This document shows positions 1 to 7,337 of a stretch of DNA of 23,035 nucleotides, piece after piece (the stretch's first letter is position 1; each line of letters starts with the position of its first letter). The translations under genes were made by a program, and so were the position numbers. This DNA comes from Flemingiibacterium sp045636145 (GTDB taxonomy: Bacteria; Bacillota; Clostridia; Oscillospirales; CAG-272), in the NCBI GenBank assembly GCA_045636145.1, contig JAZTWV010000024.1, positions 1 through 23,035 on the forward strand, in the 5' to 3' direction. The notes beneath the pieces are model-generated. The model was given only the letters and a program-made list of their open reading frames with translations, was not told the DNA's origin and ran no database searches.

Positions 1-2436
1 CTCCATATCGAAAATGCCTTCGATAGTTTCGTAGCCGATCCACTGAGCAAGGTGACGTGCAAGTGCTACAGCATCGCCCATTTCAACTGTTGCATCACCG
101 TTGAGATCAAGTACGTCAGCATTGAGGCCGGTGTAGTCTGCCCAACCTGCGAGGTATCTCTGGAAGTAAACAACGTCAAGAGGATTTACCTTACCGTCAC
201 CGTTAGCATCGCCCATAGGAGCGTCGAAGGAGTATGTGAGTGCTTCATTATATATAGTTACTTCGTCCTCGATCTCGGTAACGATCTCGATGCTCTCGAT
301 TGCCTTGTTAGCAGTGATGGTGAGCTCTACGCCCTCAGCGGTAACCACTACGGAATCGCTCTCTACAAAACCGACGTCTGCGTATGTAACTACGAGATAT
401 GCTTTATCCTCAGTCTCGGAAGCAACAGTAGCGGAGAAGGTGTACTCGCCATCCTTATTTGCAACAGCTGCAACATCGTAGAATGCGGTTGCGCCACCGG
501 AGGTGGGAGTTACGGTGTATGTAGCGGGGATAACTTCAACACCAAGATCAGCATACGGAGTAGTAACTTCAGCATAAACCTTATCGCCAACAGTAGTAAC
601 CATATCAGCCGCGCTGTTGAACTCGTTAAGGTAAACAACTACTTTTTCACCGTCTTCATCATAGTAGAAGAGTTCAAAATTGTCAATCTTCATCTGTCCG
701 ATATGAACGTTTCCATTGGAGCCGCGTGTAAAGCTGAATTCCATAGAATCTGTGGTGTTCCTAGTGGGAGTAAAGTAAAACTCAGCGTGTTCCCATTTTT
801 CATTACCGGGCATAAGTCTCTGCATCTTAAGACCTGTGTCAACGCCTGATTTTATGTAAGACTCCCAGTCGTATTTCACTTCATTTGCACCAGGCTCAGT
901 GCCTGCCGCATTGCCGTGAGGTATTATGAACATACCGTTACCATGACCGGGAGAAGAGAACTTATTGCCGTTTCCGTCATACCACTCTATTGTCTGAGGC
1001 GTTCCGCCGCTTGTTACAACCGCTCCGTCGTCACCTAACATAACACCGTCTGCATAAGACTCCAATACTCTAACGGCGCTGTTAATGCCAAGTCTGACTG
1101 CGTTATCTTTCTGAGACCAAAGGTCAAAACCGAGGTAATATGTTCTTCCTGCTACAGGCTTCTCATTCACCTTTATGGTAAGATAGCCTGTGCTGGTTGC
1201 GCTGGTTCTTCTGGGGATGTCAAGATAACCGTTGCCAACTTCGTATGCACCATTGTATGTTACGGTAGTGCCGTTGAGAAGGTTTTCTTCACCGGCAGAA
1301 ATCTTTCTGCTGAAAGAAGCGCTCTGAACGAGAGTGAGGTTTCTGAAGTTGATCTTCTGAGGATCAGCAACGGTGTCTTCTTCGCCGTCAACGAGAATGG
1401 TAAGGGTGTCGGTTGCTTCTTCAACAACGAACTCGAAGTCGTAGTCAGCCCAAACGGTGTTAACATTCACAGCCTCGGATGCGGAATCGCCAGCCATGAT
1501 GATGATGTCAGCGTCGTTGTGAGCATTGTCGACAGAACCCCATGTGCCGTCAGTTGCATAGGTGGTGAACTCACCAAGACGGAACTCACCGCCGAGAGTG
1601 TATACACCGGGTTCGATTGTCTGTGCAAGATCAACTGTAATCTCTGTGTTGGAAAGAGCATCGGAGTATGCTATGGTGTAGGGTTCTTCGATATCCTCAA
1701 AGTATGTAGCCTTTTTGCTGTCAGCCGGCGTAACAGCAATATAGTTGCCGGATGCATCCTTTGTGGTGTCAAAGTTCTCGCCTACATTAACGAGATATAC
1801 CTCATTGCCTTCAGCATCCTTGTAATAAATCTGCACATTGTCAACATCAATGTCTTGATAGTGCTGAGAACCTCCGCCTTTTATAACACTCACTTGGTAG
1901 GCTCCAGCCGTTTCAACAACACCAAGCGAGGTCTCACCCAAGGTTTGCCATCCTCCGGCTCCCCAAGAACCGTAACCTATTGCGCTACTAAGTGCCTTCC
2001 TCACACCATCTATATAAAAGTCAGTACGTACGTTAGCCTGACGGTAGCTTCCCGAAGCGGTAATATCAGAAATCGGCTGTGCCTGGCGCATGTTGAATTT
2101 GTAAAACAGCTCTTTATTCACCAAATCCTCAGATACATCAAAATTGATGTAAAAGCCGTGTCCAGCATCGTATTTGCGGTTTGCAATCGAATAGAAGTGG
2201 TTGCCGCCCTCGGTATCTGTTCCATCGGGGTCTTTGAGATCCGCCGTCTTAACGGTTGTCTTGGAGATGATAGGATTACCATCTTCATCGGTTTCCTCGG
2301 TTTCTACCTGTACACCGGTGTAGGTAGCGCCGTCAAGCAGATTCTCTGCTTCGGTGTCTGCAGAAACTGCCATAGGTAAGCAGCTCACTGCGAGCGCTGC
2401 TGTAAGCAGCAATGAAATAAAACGTGCCTTTTTCAT
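1..2436 (-). CDS. Secreted dockerin type I protein with carbohydrate-binding-like modules (3' end cut by window)
   Basis: The frame is open from an ATG at 2436 to the window edge (812 codons, no stop). AGGAGG lies 6 nt before the ATG. Residues 1-27 form a signal peptide (MKKARFISLL, hydrophobic core, AVSA cleavage site before DTEA). About residues 30-215, 230-375 and 385-600 read as three beta-rich modules ending in strands such as DNVQIYY and DNFELFYYDE, which resemble carbohydrate-binding modules. Residues about 610-735 look like an Ig-like linker. Residues 742-807 are a type I dockerin: first calcium repeat GDANGDGKVNPLDVVYFQRY, second repeat DLNGDATVEMGDAVALARHL. Dockerins bind cohesins on scaffoldins or the cell surface, so the protein is probably displayed in a cellulosome-like complex. 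I see no catalytic module. The exact CBM family cannot be named by eye. Only a few C-terminal residues should be missing. Confidence 0.88.
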   Translation of the reverse strand, partial: MKKARFISLLLTAALAVSCLPMAVSADTEAENLLDGATYTGVQVETEETDEDGNPIISKTTVKTADLKDPDGTDTEGGNHFYSIANRKYDAGHGFYINFDVSEDLVNKELFYKFNMRQAQPISDITASGSYRQANVRTDFYIDGVRKALSSAIGYGSWGAGGWQTLGETSLGVVETAGAYQVSVIKGGGSQHYQDIDVDNVQIYYKDAEGNEVYLVNVGENFDTTKDASGNYIAVTPADSKKATYFEDIEEPYTIAYSDALSNTEITVDLAQTIEPGVYTLGGEFRLGEFTTYATDGTWGSVDNAHNDADIIIMAGDSASEAVNVNTVWADYDFEFVVEEATDTLTILVDGEEDTVADPQKINFRNLTLVQSASFSRKISAGEENLLNGTTVTYNGAYEVGNGYLDIPRRTSATSTGYLTIKVNEKPVAGRTYYLGFDLWSQKDNAVRLGINSAVRVLESYADGVMLGDDGAVVTSGGTPQTIEWYDGNGNKFSSPGHGNGMFIIPHGNAAGTEPGANEVKYDWESYIKSGVDTGLKMQRLMPGNEKWEHAEFYFTPTRNTTDSMEFSFTRGSNGNVHIGQMKIDNFELFYYDEDGEKVVVYLNEFNSAADMVTTVGDKVYAEVTTPYADLGVEVIPATYTVTPTSGGATAFYDVAAVANKDGEYTFSATVASETEDKAYLVVTYADVGFVESDSVVVTAEGVELTITANKAIESIEIVTEIEDEVTIYNEALTYSFDAPMGDANGDGKVNPLDVVYFQRYLAGWADYTGLNADVLDLNGDATVEMGDAVALARHLAQWIGYETIEGIFDME

Positions 2437-2508
2437 GGTTAACCTCCTAAATATTTTAAAGATTCGCTAAATTTTTCATGGATTATGAATAAATTTTCCC
2501 GTATCACC

Positions 2509-2537
2509 ATTGTATCACGATTTTTCGCTCATGTCAA
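2509..2537 (-). promoter_or_regulatory. Sigma-A promoter of the dockerin gene
   Basis: On the minus strand TTGACA (2532-2537) and TACAAT (2509-2514) are separated by exactly 17 bp and lie about 70 bp before the start codon at 2436. The remaining DNA up to 2640 is AT-rich and shows no other feature. Confidence 0.75.
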
Positions 2538-2639
2538 TAATGTCACAGTTTTTCATCCGATATTGCAAATTTTTTATCAGATATTACAAGTGGAAGCACA
2601 TAAAAATGTGATAAAAGCCGTTATACAACACTGCAATTT

Positions 2640-2806
2640 ACACAAATATCCAAAATAGTGCCCTATTTTCCAAATTCGAGCGGAGGCGGGCGTAGGGGAG
2701 GCGCAAACACCTTATCCACCGCTCTTGCGATCCCCTTCCTACGCAATGTAAGGCTTTTTAGCAAGGGAGTCAGCCGCAAAAACGGCAGAGGACAAATCCT
2801 CTGTCG
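2640..2806. repeat. GC-rich intergenic stretch with successive short hairpins
   Basis: Between the dockerin promoter and the khpA terminator lies a non-coding stretch with an imperfect inverted repeat (GCGTAGG near 2690 and CCTACGC at 2738-2744). Two short perfect hairpins follow: GCCG/CGGC (2773-2786) and CAGAGGA/TCCTCTG (2786-2803). Open frames here are short, proline/arginine-rich and lack ribosome binding sites. It resembles the dispersed intergenic repeats of Ruminococcaceae, but copy number in the genome cannot be judged from one window. Confidence 0.35.
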
Positions 2807-2846
2807 AAAAAAGCACCTGCCGTTCACAAAAGTGACAGGCAGGTGC
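2807..2846 (-). terminator. Rho-independent terminator of the ylxM-ffh-rpsP-khpA operon
   Basis: On the minus strand a 9-bp stem GCACCTGCC/GGCAGGTGC is followed by six T residues, 14 bp after the khpA stop codon. Confidence 0.85.
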
Positions 2847-2859
2847 ACTCTTTTTAGTT

Positions 2860-3096
2860 TTATCTTATCTCAACGGTAACGCGCTTGCCCACGATATTGG
2901 CTGCGGACTTCATAACAAGGCGGATAGCCTTCGCTATCTTGCCGTGTCTGCCGATAACCTTGCCCATATCGTCCTCGGAAACATGAAGCACAAGCTCAAC
3001 GTCGTTTCCATTAACGGTTTCGCTGACCTCCACTCCATCGGGATCGTCTACGATAGCCTTTGCGATATCGGTGAGAACCTTTTTAAGCTCGACCAT
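2860..3096 (-). CDS. khpA: KhpA, KH-domain RNA-binding protein (YlqC family)
   Basis: A 78-residue single-domain KH protein. The RNA-binding GxxG loop is visible as IGRHGK (about residues 48-53), followed by the amphipathic helix AKAIRLVMKSAA and a final strand VTVEIR. KhpA acts with KhpB as a small RNA chaperone and affects cell division and envelope homeostasis in Firmicutes (family knowledge). The length is typical. It starts 5 nt after the rpsP stop and has no strong ribosome binding site of its own, which suggests translational coupling. It is the last gene of the unit: a terminator follows immediately, and rimM-trmD, the usual next genes, are absent. Confidence 0.95.
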   Translation of the reverse strand: MVELKKVLTDIAKAIVDDPDGVEVSETVNGNDVELVLHVSEDDMGKVIGRHGKIAKAIRLVMKSAANIVGKRVTVEIR

Positions 3097-3101
3097 TTTT
3101 A

Positions 3102-3347
3102 TCAGTCAATAGCGCCGCTCTTCTTAAGAAGTGCGCGTACTGTTTCGGTAGGCTGTGCGCCGTTCTTGATCCAATTCTTTGCCTTTTCAGCGTCGATCTT
3201 GATCTCAGCAGGCTCGGTCATGGGGTTGTAGGTACCGATAACTTCGATAAAACGACCGTCTCTGGGGTAACGGGAATCAGCCGCAACAACGCGGTAGAAG
3301 GGGTTCTTCTTTGCGCCAAGTCTTGTAAGTCTGAGTTTAACTGCCAT
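3102..3347 (-). CDS. rpsP: 30S ribosomal protein S16
   Basis: The 81-residue protein begins MAVKLRLTRLGAKKNPFYRV, the standard S16 amino terminus, and contains the typical DSRYPRDGRFIEVIGTYNP segment. S16 is a small-subunit assembly protein that binds 16S rRNA. The length is normal for the family. GGAGG lies 9 nt before the ATG. It sits 51 bp after ffh and 5 bp before khpA, the conserved ffh-rpsP-khpA order of Clostridia. Confidence 0.97.
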   Translation of the reverse strand: MAVKLRLTRLGAKKNPFYRVVAADSRYPRDGRFIEVIGTYNPMTEPAEIKIDAEKAKNWIKNGAQPTETVRALLKKSGAID

Positions 3348-3398
3348 TTTAATTTTCCTCCAAAATATGTTTTGTTTGTTTTTATTTATTGAAATCCG

Positions 3399-4739
3399 TT
3401 AAAACGGGAATTTCATCTTCATTTTTTTGCCGAAGCGCTTACCGCCCGTCATAGACGCAAACTGCTTCATCATCTGCTTCATCTGATCGTACTGCTTTAA
3501 GAGCCTATTGACATCCTCGACCTTCATACCGCTTCCTGCCGCAATACGTTTCTTGCGTGAAGCGTTTATCATGTCGGGTTTGTCGCGCTCCTCGGGCGTC
3601 ATTGAAAGTATGATAGCCTCAATGCGGTCAAGCTGACGCTCGTCAACCTTTACATCCTTCAAGGCGTTAGCGTTGACTCCCGGAATCATGCCCATGAGGT
3701 TTTCAATGGGACCCATACCGCGCACCTGCTTGAACTGCTCAAGGAAATCCGTAAGGGTGAAGGTCTGCTGGCGCATCTTGCGCTCAAGCTCCTCCGCCTG
3801 CTTCTCGTCAAAGCTCTGCTGAGCCTTTTCGATAAGCGAGAGCACATCTCCCATGCCGAGTATACGGGATGCCATTCGGTCGGGATAGAACGGCTCGATC
3901 TGGTCAAGCTTTTCGCCCATACCAACGAATTTGATAGGCTTTCCGGTAACGTGCCGCACAGAAAGTGCCGCACCGCCTCTGGTATCGCCGTCCATCTTGG
4001 TAAGCACCACGCCGGTGATGTCAAGCAGCTCATTAAATGATTCCGCAACGTTGACGGCATCCTGACCTGTCATTGCATCCACCACGAGAAGTATCTCCGA
4101 CGGCTCCACGGCAGATTTGATATCGCGAAGCTCATTCATGAGCACTTCGTCAATATGGAGTCGACCCGCGGTGTCGATAAACACCATATCGTGACCGTGC
4201 TTTTTAGCGTGTTCAATGCCGGCTTTGGCGATCTCTACGGGACTCACCTTGTCTCCCATCTGAAAAACGGGAATTTCAAGCTGTCCGCCAACAACTTCAA
4301 GCTGTTTTATCGCCGCCGGACGGTATACGTCGCAGGCTACGAGAAGCGGACGCTTACCCTGCTTTTTGTACATTCCGGCAAGCTTTCCTGCGTGGGTAGT
4401 TTTACCCGCGCCCTGCAAACCGGTCATCATAATGACTGTGGGCGGTTTTGAGGAGATACTTAGCTTTGCCTGTGTGCCGCCCATAAGGTTGCACAGCTCC
4501 TCATTGACTATTTTCACTACCTGCTGTGCAGGCATAAGGCTTTCAAGAACCTCGGTGCCTACTGCACGCTCGGTAACGGTTTTTATAAAATCCTTTACTA
4601 CCTTATAGTTTACGTCAGCTTCGAGAAGTGCGAGCTTGACCTCTCGCATACCTGCCTTAACGTCATCCTCGGTAAGCTTGCCCTTGCTTTTGAATTTTTT
4701 AAAAGCGGCGGACATTTTATCGACTAAGCTATCGAACAT
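3399..4739 (-). CDS. ffh: Signal recognition particle GTPase Ffh
   Basis: The 446-residue protein has the NG-M architecture of SRP54/Ffh, which binds SRP RNA and signal sequences and targets ribosomes to FtsY at the membrane. The N domain is about residues 1-95. In the G domain the G1 loop is GLQGAGKTT (the more common form is GLQGSGKTT), followed by DVYRPAAIKQL, DTAGRLH, TKMDGDTRGG and FVGMGEKLD. The M domain, from about residue 300, is methionine-rich with the MGMIPG finger loop and ends in a basic KKMKMKF tail. The start is supported by GGAGG 6 nt upstream. It lies 20 bp downstream of ylxM, its conserved partner. Confidence 0.97.
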   Translation of the reverse strand: MFDSLVDKMSAAFKKFKSKGKLTEDDVKAGMREVKLALLEADVNYKVVKDFIKTVTERAVGTEVLESLMPAQQVVKIVNEELCNLMGGTQAKLSISSKPPTVIMMTGLQGAGKTTHAGKLAGMYKKQGKRPLLVACDVYRPAAIKQLEVVGGQLEIPVFQMGDKVSPVEIAKAGIEHAKKHGHDMVFIDTAGRLHIDEVLMNELRDIKSAVEPSEILLVVDAMTGQDAVNVAESFNELLDITGVVLTKMDGDTRGGAALSVRHVTGKPIKFVGMGEKLDQIEPFYPDRMASRILGMGDVLSLIEKAQQSFDEKQAEELERKMRQQTFTLTDFLEQFKQVRGMGPIENLMGMIPGVNANALKDVKVDERQLDRIEAIILSMTPEERDKPDMINASRKKRIAAGSGMKVEDVNRLLKQYDQMKQMMKQFASMTGGKRFGKKMKMKFPF

Positions 4740-4759
4740 TGTGATCCTCCGTATCGGGC

Positions 4760-5116
4760 TTATATCGTGATTGTTTTGGCTCTTTCTATTATTTCGGAAA
4801 GCTCACGGCGCATGGATTCATCGGCGCGGTCCGAAAGCTTCTCAAGGCGCGGAACGATATCGCCGAGAGTATTTTCGACAAATCGGAACTTTGCCGCAAT
4901 ACCAAGCTTTTCCTCATATTCCGTAAGCTGTGATTTTGCCTTGGTGATACTGTCGCGCACACCCTGCCTTGTGATGCCCTGTTCTTCTGCAATCTCGGCA
5001 AGTGAAAGATCTTCATTATAATAAAGCTCCGCCATATCTCTTTGGCGCTCGGAAAGCAGCTCGCCGTAAAAGTCAAGAAGTAGTCCGATCTCAAGGTCTT
5101 TCTCATGTGTCGCCAC
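4760..5116 (-). CDS. ylxM: YlxM/p13-like helix-turn-helix protein, SRP operon partner
   Basis: A small UPF0122/YlxM protein. It contains a sigma-region-4-like helix-turn-helix: LLLDFYGELLSERQRDMAEL, then LSLAEIAEEQGITRQGVRDS. The C-terminal half is a predicted coiled helix. YlxM modulates SRP activity in Gram-positive bacteria (family knowledge). I choose the GTG at 5116 because AGGGGTGA lies just upstream, which gives 118 residues, close to the usual ~110. A longer in-frame reading to 5161 would run across the promoter -10 and is rejected. It is the first gene of the operon, 20 bp before ffh. Confidence 0.9.
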   Translation of the reverse strand: MATHEKDLEIGLLLDFYGELLSERQRDMAELYYNEDLSLAEIAEEQGITRQGVRDSITKAKSQLTEYEEKLGIAAKFRFVENTLGDIVPRLEKLSDRADESMRRELSEIIERAKTITI

Positions 5117-5129
5117 GTTTTTCACCCCT

Positions 5130-5178
5130 GTAAAGCAAATCGCTTTACAAGTATACCACACAATTCTCGGTTTGTCAA
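5130..5178 (-). promoter_or_regulatory. Sigma-A promoter of the ylxM-ffh operon with a palindrome at the start site
   Basis: Minus-strand TTGACA (5173-5178) and TATACT (5150-5155) are spaced by 17 bp. Immediately downstream, GTAAAGC/GCTTTAC (5130-5148, 5-nt centre) is a perfect 7-bp inverted repeat across the expected transcription start, either an operator or a 5' hairpin. Confidence 0.75.
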
Positions 5179-5218
5179 TAGTTTGAAGCGAATTTTTTTG
5201 ATTTTTTTAAAAAAGCCC

Positions 5219-5247
5219 TTGACATCGCTCGAAAAATGTGGTATGAT
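5219..5247 (+). promoter_or_regulatory. Sigma-A promoter of tRNA-Trp
   Basis: TTGACA (5219-5224) and TATGAT (5242-5247) are 17 bp apart. The -10 ends 17 bp before the mature tRNA. It is divergent from the ylxM promoter. Confidence 0.8.
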
Positions 5248-5264
5248 ACTTATGTTGTAAACAC

Positions 5265-5340
5265 AGGGGTATAGCTCAGTTGGTAGAGTACTGGTCTCCA
5301 AAACCATGGGTCGTGGGTTCGAGTCCTTCTGCCCCTGCCA
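5265..5340 (+). tRNA. tRNA-Trp (anticodon CCA)
   Basis: 76 nt including encoded CCA. The acceptor stem AGGGGTA/TGCCCCT pairs throughout with one wobble. The anticodon loop CTCCAAA gives CCA, and the T loop TTCGAGT is standard. There are irregularities: C27 faces T43 in the anticodon stem, T50 faces T64 in the T stem, and G10-T25 is a wobble. Promoter and terminator are in place, so it is probably expressed, but it could be a diverged copy. Confidence 0.9.
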
Positions 5341-5370
5341 AAAAATCCAAGCCGGCGGCTTGGATTTTTT
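5341..5370 (+). terminator. Terminator of tRNA-Trp
   Basis: The stem AAATCCAAGCC/GGCTTGGATTT is followed by a T run directly after the CCA end. The outer stem AATCCAAG/CTTGGATT is the same as that of the terminator at 14977-15009 next to the tRNA-Asn fragment. Confidence 0.85.
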
Positions 5371-5373
5371 CAT

Positions 5374-5517
5374 TTGTGCCGCAGGCACAACATCATTTAG
5401 CCGAAGGCTAACATCATTGTCCGCTTGCGGACACAAATGAACGATGTTGCAACAAGTTGCAAATGAAGTGCTTCGCAATGATGTGGGCTTCGCCCAATGA
5501 TGTTGCGCTTCGCGCAA
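5374..5517. repeat. Array of short hairpins with CATCAT / ATGATG spacers
   Basis: Seven small stem-loops stand in a row: TTGTGCC/GGCACAA (5374-5390), TTAGCC/GGCTAA (5397-5411), TGTCCGC/GCGGACA (5418-5433), TTGCAAC/GTTGCAA (5447-5462), TGC/GCA (5469-5477, weak), TGGGC/GCCCA (5484-5496) and TTGCGC/GCGCAA (5503-5517). Stems differ in sequence, but the spacers repeat: CATCAT in the left half and ATGATG in the right half, with the orientation flipping between 5434 and 5446. It is non-coding. Confidence 0.7.
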
Positions 5518-5578
5518 ACGGAATTGTAACCGTTCGTTCGGCGTGCTGAATACAGTCGATTTTTAATCGTAAATATGA

Positions 5579-5584
5579 TATAAT
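5579..5584 (+). promoter_or_regulatory. Extended -10 promoter of the orphan exported protein
   Basis: TGATATAAT (TG at 5576-5577, TATAAT at 5579-5584) lies 24 bp before the start codon at 5608. No good -35 is seen 17 bp upstream, as is common for extended -10 promoters. Confidence 0.5.
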
Positions 5585-5607
5585 TAGTCCAAGAAAGGCG
5601 GTGCAAA

Positions 5608-6333
5608 ATGAAAAAATATATTTTTTTATTTCTTTTGTTGACACTCGTTTTATGCTACTCATCCTGCACATTCAACTTTGGAAAACCTGATACTGCAACA
5701 ACTGCAATAATAGAAGAAAAAGAATACAAAAAAGCTTTCATTGGCGAGTTGTATCCTGTTGATGAATTCGCTCCAAACGATGGTGTAAAGGTTTCCGGAA
5801 ATCTTTATTATCAATATTCTCAAACACCGTATGATTGTTATATTGCCTATGACCGCAATGCGGAACCCAACGTATATTTTGAAATCGAAAAATTTGACGA
5901 AGCAACTTCACATTATAGTGATTCTAATAATTTCAAATTTTTCTGTTTGTTAGGAAATGTTCACGACACAAATCAACAGAAAATATTAGAAATTCAAGAA
6001 ATAGATTATTTGATGTTCAACCAACTCCTTGAATTTTCCTCAAATAATGACTATAATCTCTTCACATCCTTTACCGATGAGGATGGATTAAAAAAAGTGC
6101 CGATACCGAATCCTGATAATTGGACTGCGGATGAAATACACTTTTACAAAGAAAGTAAAGACGGTGCTTTTGGCACTTCAAAGGGATATACTTTTATTCG
6201 ACTTGACGATAAACTCTGCCTTTTGTATCGGTACGACTTTGGTGATGACGATGTTCCTGTAATGCTTGTGCGATCTATACCTTCAGAAGTCAGTGATTAT
6301 TTTTGTTCCTTGTTGGAAGAGCTACAAAATTAG
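5608..6333 (+). CDS. Exported or lipid-anchored protein of unknown function
   Basis: I do not recognise this 241-residue protein. The amino terminus MKKYIFLFLLLTLVLCYSSC is a clear signal sequence. The cysteine at residue 20 could be a lipidation site (YSSC, imperfect lipobox), followed by a low-complexity linker TATTAIIEEKEYKK. The remainder is acidic and aromatic, with no membrane segments and no motif I can name. The start is supported by AGGCGG 8 nt upstream. The gene is notably AT-rich compared with the genes on both sides and stands alone between the hairpin array and a gene-free stretch, which suggests acquisition by transfer. Confidence 0.8.
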   Translation: MKKYIFLFLLLTLVLCYSSCTFNFGKPDTATTAIIEEKEYKKAFIGELYPVDEFAPNDGVKVSGNLYYQYSQTPYDCYIAYDRNAEPNVYFEIEKFDEATSHYSDSNNFKFFCLLGNVHDTNQQKILEIQEIDYLMFNQLLEFSSNNDYNLFTSFTDEDGLKKVPIPNPDNWTADEIHFYKESKDGAFGTSKGYTFIRLDDKLCLLYRYDFGDDDVPVMLVRSIPSEVSDYFCSLLEELQN

Positions 6334-6588
6334 CAACTTGTTTTTTCATAGTTTCGTTTACAGGCATGAAGTAGAAGTCCAAAAGACCTCGGACAACTTT
6401 TGGTGTCCATCATCGCCAAAGATTAAGTGTACCCTGACAAGCAAAATCGTGGGTTAATTTTGTGCGACAGCCTCGTATGAATCTATTTTATTTTTCACAG
6501 CACCATGGACCGATCAGCACCTGCAACAGCATCGGCTTTTGTTAAATCACGCCTACAAGGTACGGATGCCTTATGCTTATAATGTATG
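6334..6588. other. Gene-free stretch, possibly an insertion scar
   Basis: No supported gene lies here. A short inverted repeat CCAAAAG/CTTTTGG occurs around 6379-6405. The stretch near 6460-6475 (TGTGCGACAGCCTCGT) resembles sequence often seen at transposon or terminator ends, but I cannot identify an insertion element. Short frames crossing it lack ribosome binding sites. Confidence 0.3.
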
Positions 6589-6617
6589 TTGACAAACCCC
6601 ACGTATTATGCTACAAT
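6589..6617 (+). promoter_or_regulatory. Sigma-A promoter of the ABC transporter unit
   Basis: TTGACA (6589-6594) and TACAAT (6612-6617) with a 17-bp spacer lie about 40 bp before the proposed translation start of the ATPase gene. Confidence 0.8.
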
Positions 6618-6656
6618 ATAATTACAATGATAAAGCTATACAGGCGGTGATGATAC

Positions 6657-7328
6657 ATAACACTTATAAAAGCAGAAAACCTCACATTTTCCTACGGCAG
6701 GCATACAATAGTGGAGAACCTGTCGTTCTCTGCATCTGCCGGGGAATGTACAGTGCTTGCAGGCTCAAACGGCTCTGGAAAATCCACCGTGCTGTCAATG
6801 CTTGCCGGTATCCTCAAGCCGTCGTCCGGTAAAATCACAGCACACGGACGCATTGGATATGTACCTCAGGGCACAGCACTTCTTGAGGATGCAACGGTTG
6901 AGGAAAATCTCAACTTTTTTGCTTCCCTTGCAAAAACATCAGTGCCGCGCGAGCTTCCTTTCTCCGTGGAATCCTACAAAAAGAAACTTGTATCAACGCT
7001 GTCCGGCGGCATGAAAAAGCAGGTCAGTATTGCCTGTGCAGCAATAGGCGATCCGCAGATAATGCTTCTTGATGAGCCTTGCGCCGCGCTTGATATCACG
7101 TTTCGGGACGAAATGATCCGTCTTGTTGAAAAATGGAAGCGTGAAGGCAAAACTGTTATCTACGTTGGACACGATCCTGCGGAATTTTACAGTTTCTTTG
7201 ACACGCTGGTGTTTATCGCGCCAACAGCTCTTATCTGTAAAAGGGAAGCTCTTCAAAGCATCAATGTGAGCTTCGAAGAATTCACGAAGTTTTATAAAGC
7301 AAATCTTGAAAATCTTAAAAGAAAGTGA
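6657..7328 (+). CDS. ABC transporter ATP-binding protein (start codon unclear)
   Basis: This is the ATPase subunit of an ABC transporter. Walker A is GSNGSGKST, the Q-loop is in YVPQGT, the signature is LSGGMKKQ, Walker B is IMLLDEP, and the switch histidine is in YVGHDP. It is short (about 205-223 residues), normal for ABC-2 type systems. The start is odd. The first usual start codon is GTG at 6711, but that removes the first beta strand (in-frame residues TLIKAENLTFSYGRHTI, encoded from 6660). Stops TGA at 6648 and 6651 close the frame just upstream. AGGCGGTGA (6642-6650) would best serve an ATA codon at 6657, while the ATG at 6650 is one base out of frame. A non-canonical AUA start, a frameshift or a sequencing error are all possible. 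It leads a four-gene unit with two permease genes. Confidence 0.85.
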   Translation: MTLIKAENLTFSYGRHTIVENLSFSASAGECTVLAGSNGSGKSTVLSMLAGILKPSSGKITAHGRIGYVPQGTALLEDATVEENLNFFASLAKTSVPRELPFSVESYKKKLVSTLSGGMKKQVSIACAAIGDPQIMLLDEPCAALDITFRDEMIRLVEKWKREGKTVIYVGHDPAEFYSFFDTLVFIAPTALICKREALQSINVSFEEFTKFYKANLENLKRK

Positions 7329-7337
7329 GCAATAACC

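Noticed and set aside
52..849. Long plus-strand open frame (265 codons), and a similar one at 1519-2379
   Set aside because: Both are antisense to the dockerin gene, which has signal peptide, dockerin motif, promoter and ribosome binding site. The plus-strand readings are Cys/Ser-rich with no motif.
2658..2879. 73-codon plus-strand frame and 61-codon minus-strand frame in the 2640-2880 gap
   Set aside because: They run through the operon terminator and short hairpins and lack ribosome binding sites.
5374..5517. CRISPR array
   Set aside because: The repeated units are only 6-nt spacers between variable short hairpins; no direct repeats of 24-40 bp and no cas genes.
6608..6832. 74-codon plus-strand frame overlapping the ABC ATPase start
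   Set aside because: It begins within the promoter -10 region and its body is the wrong frame of the ATPase; only its ATG at 6650 may matter for the start question.
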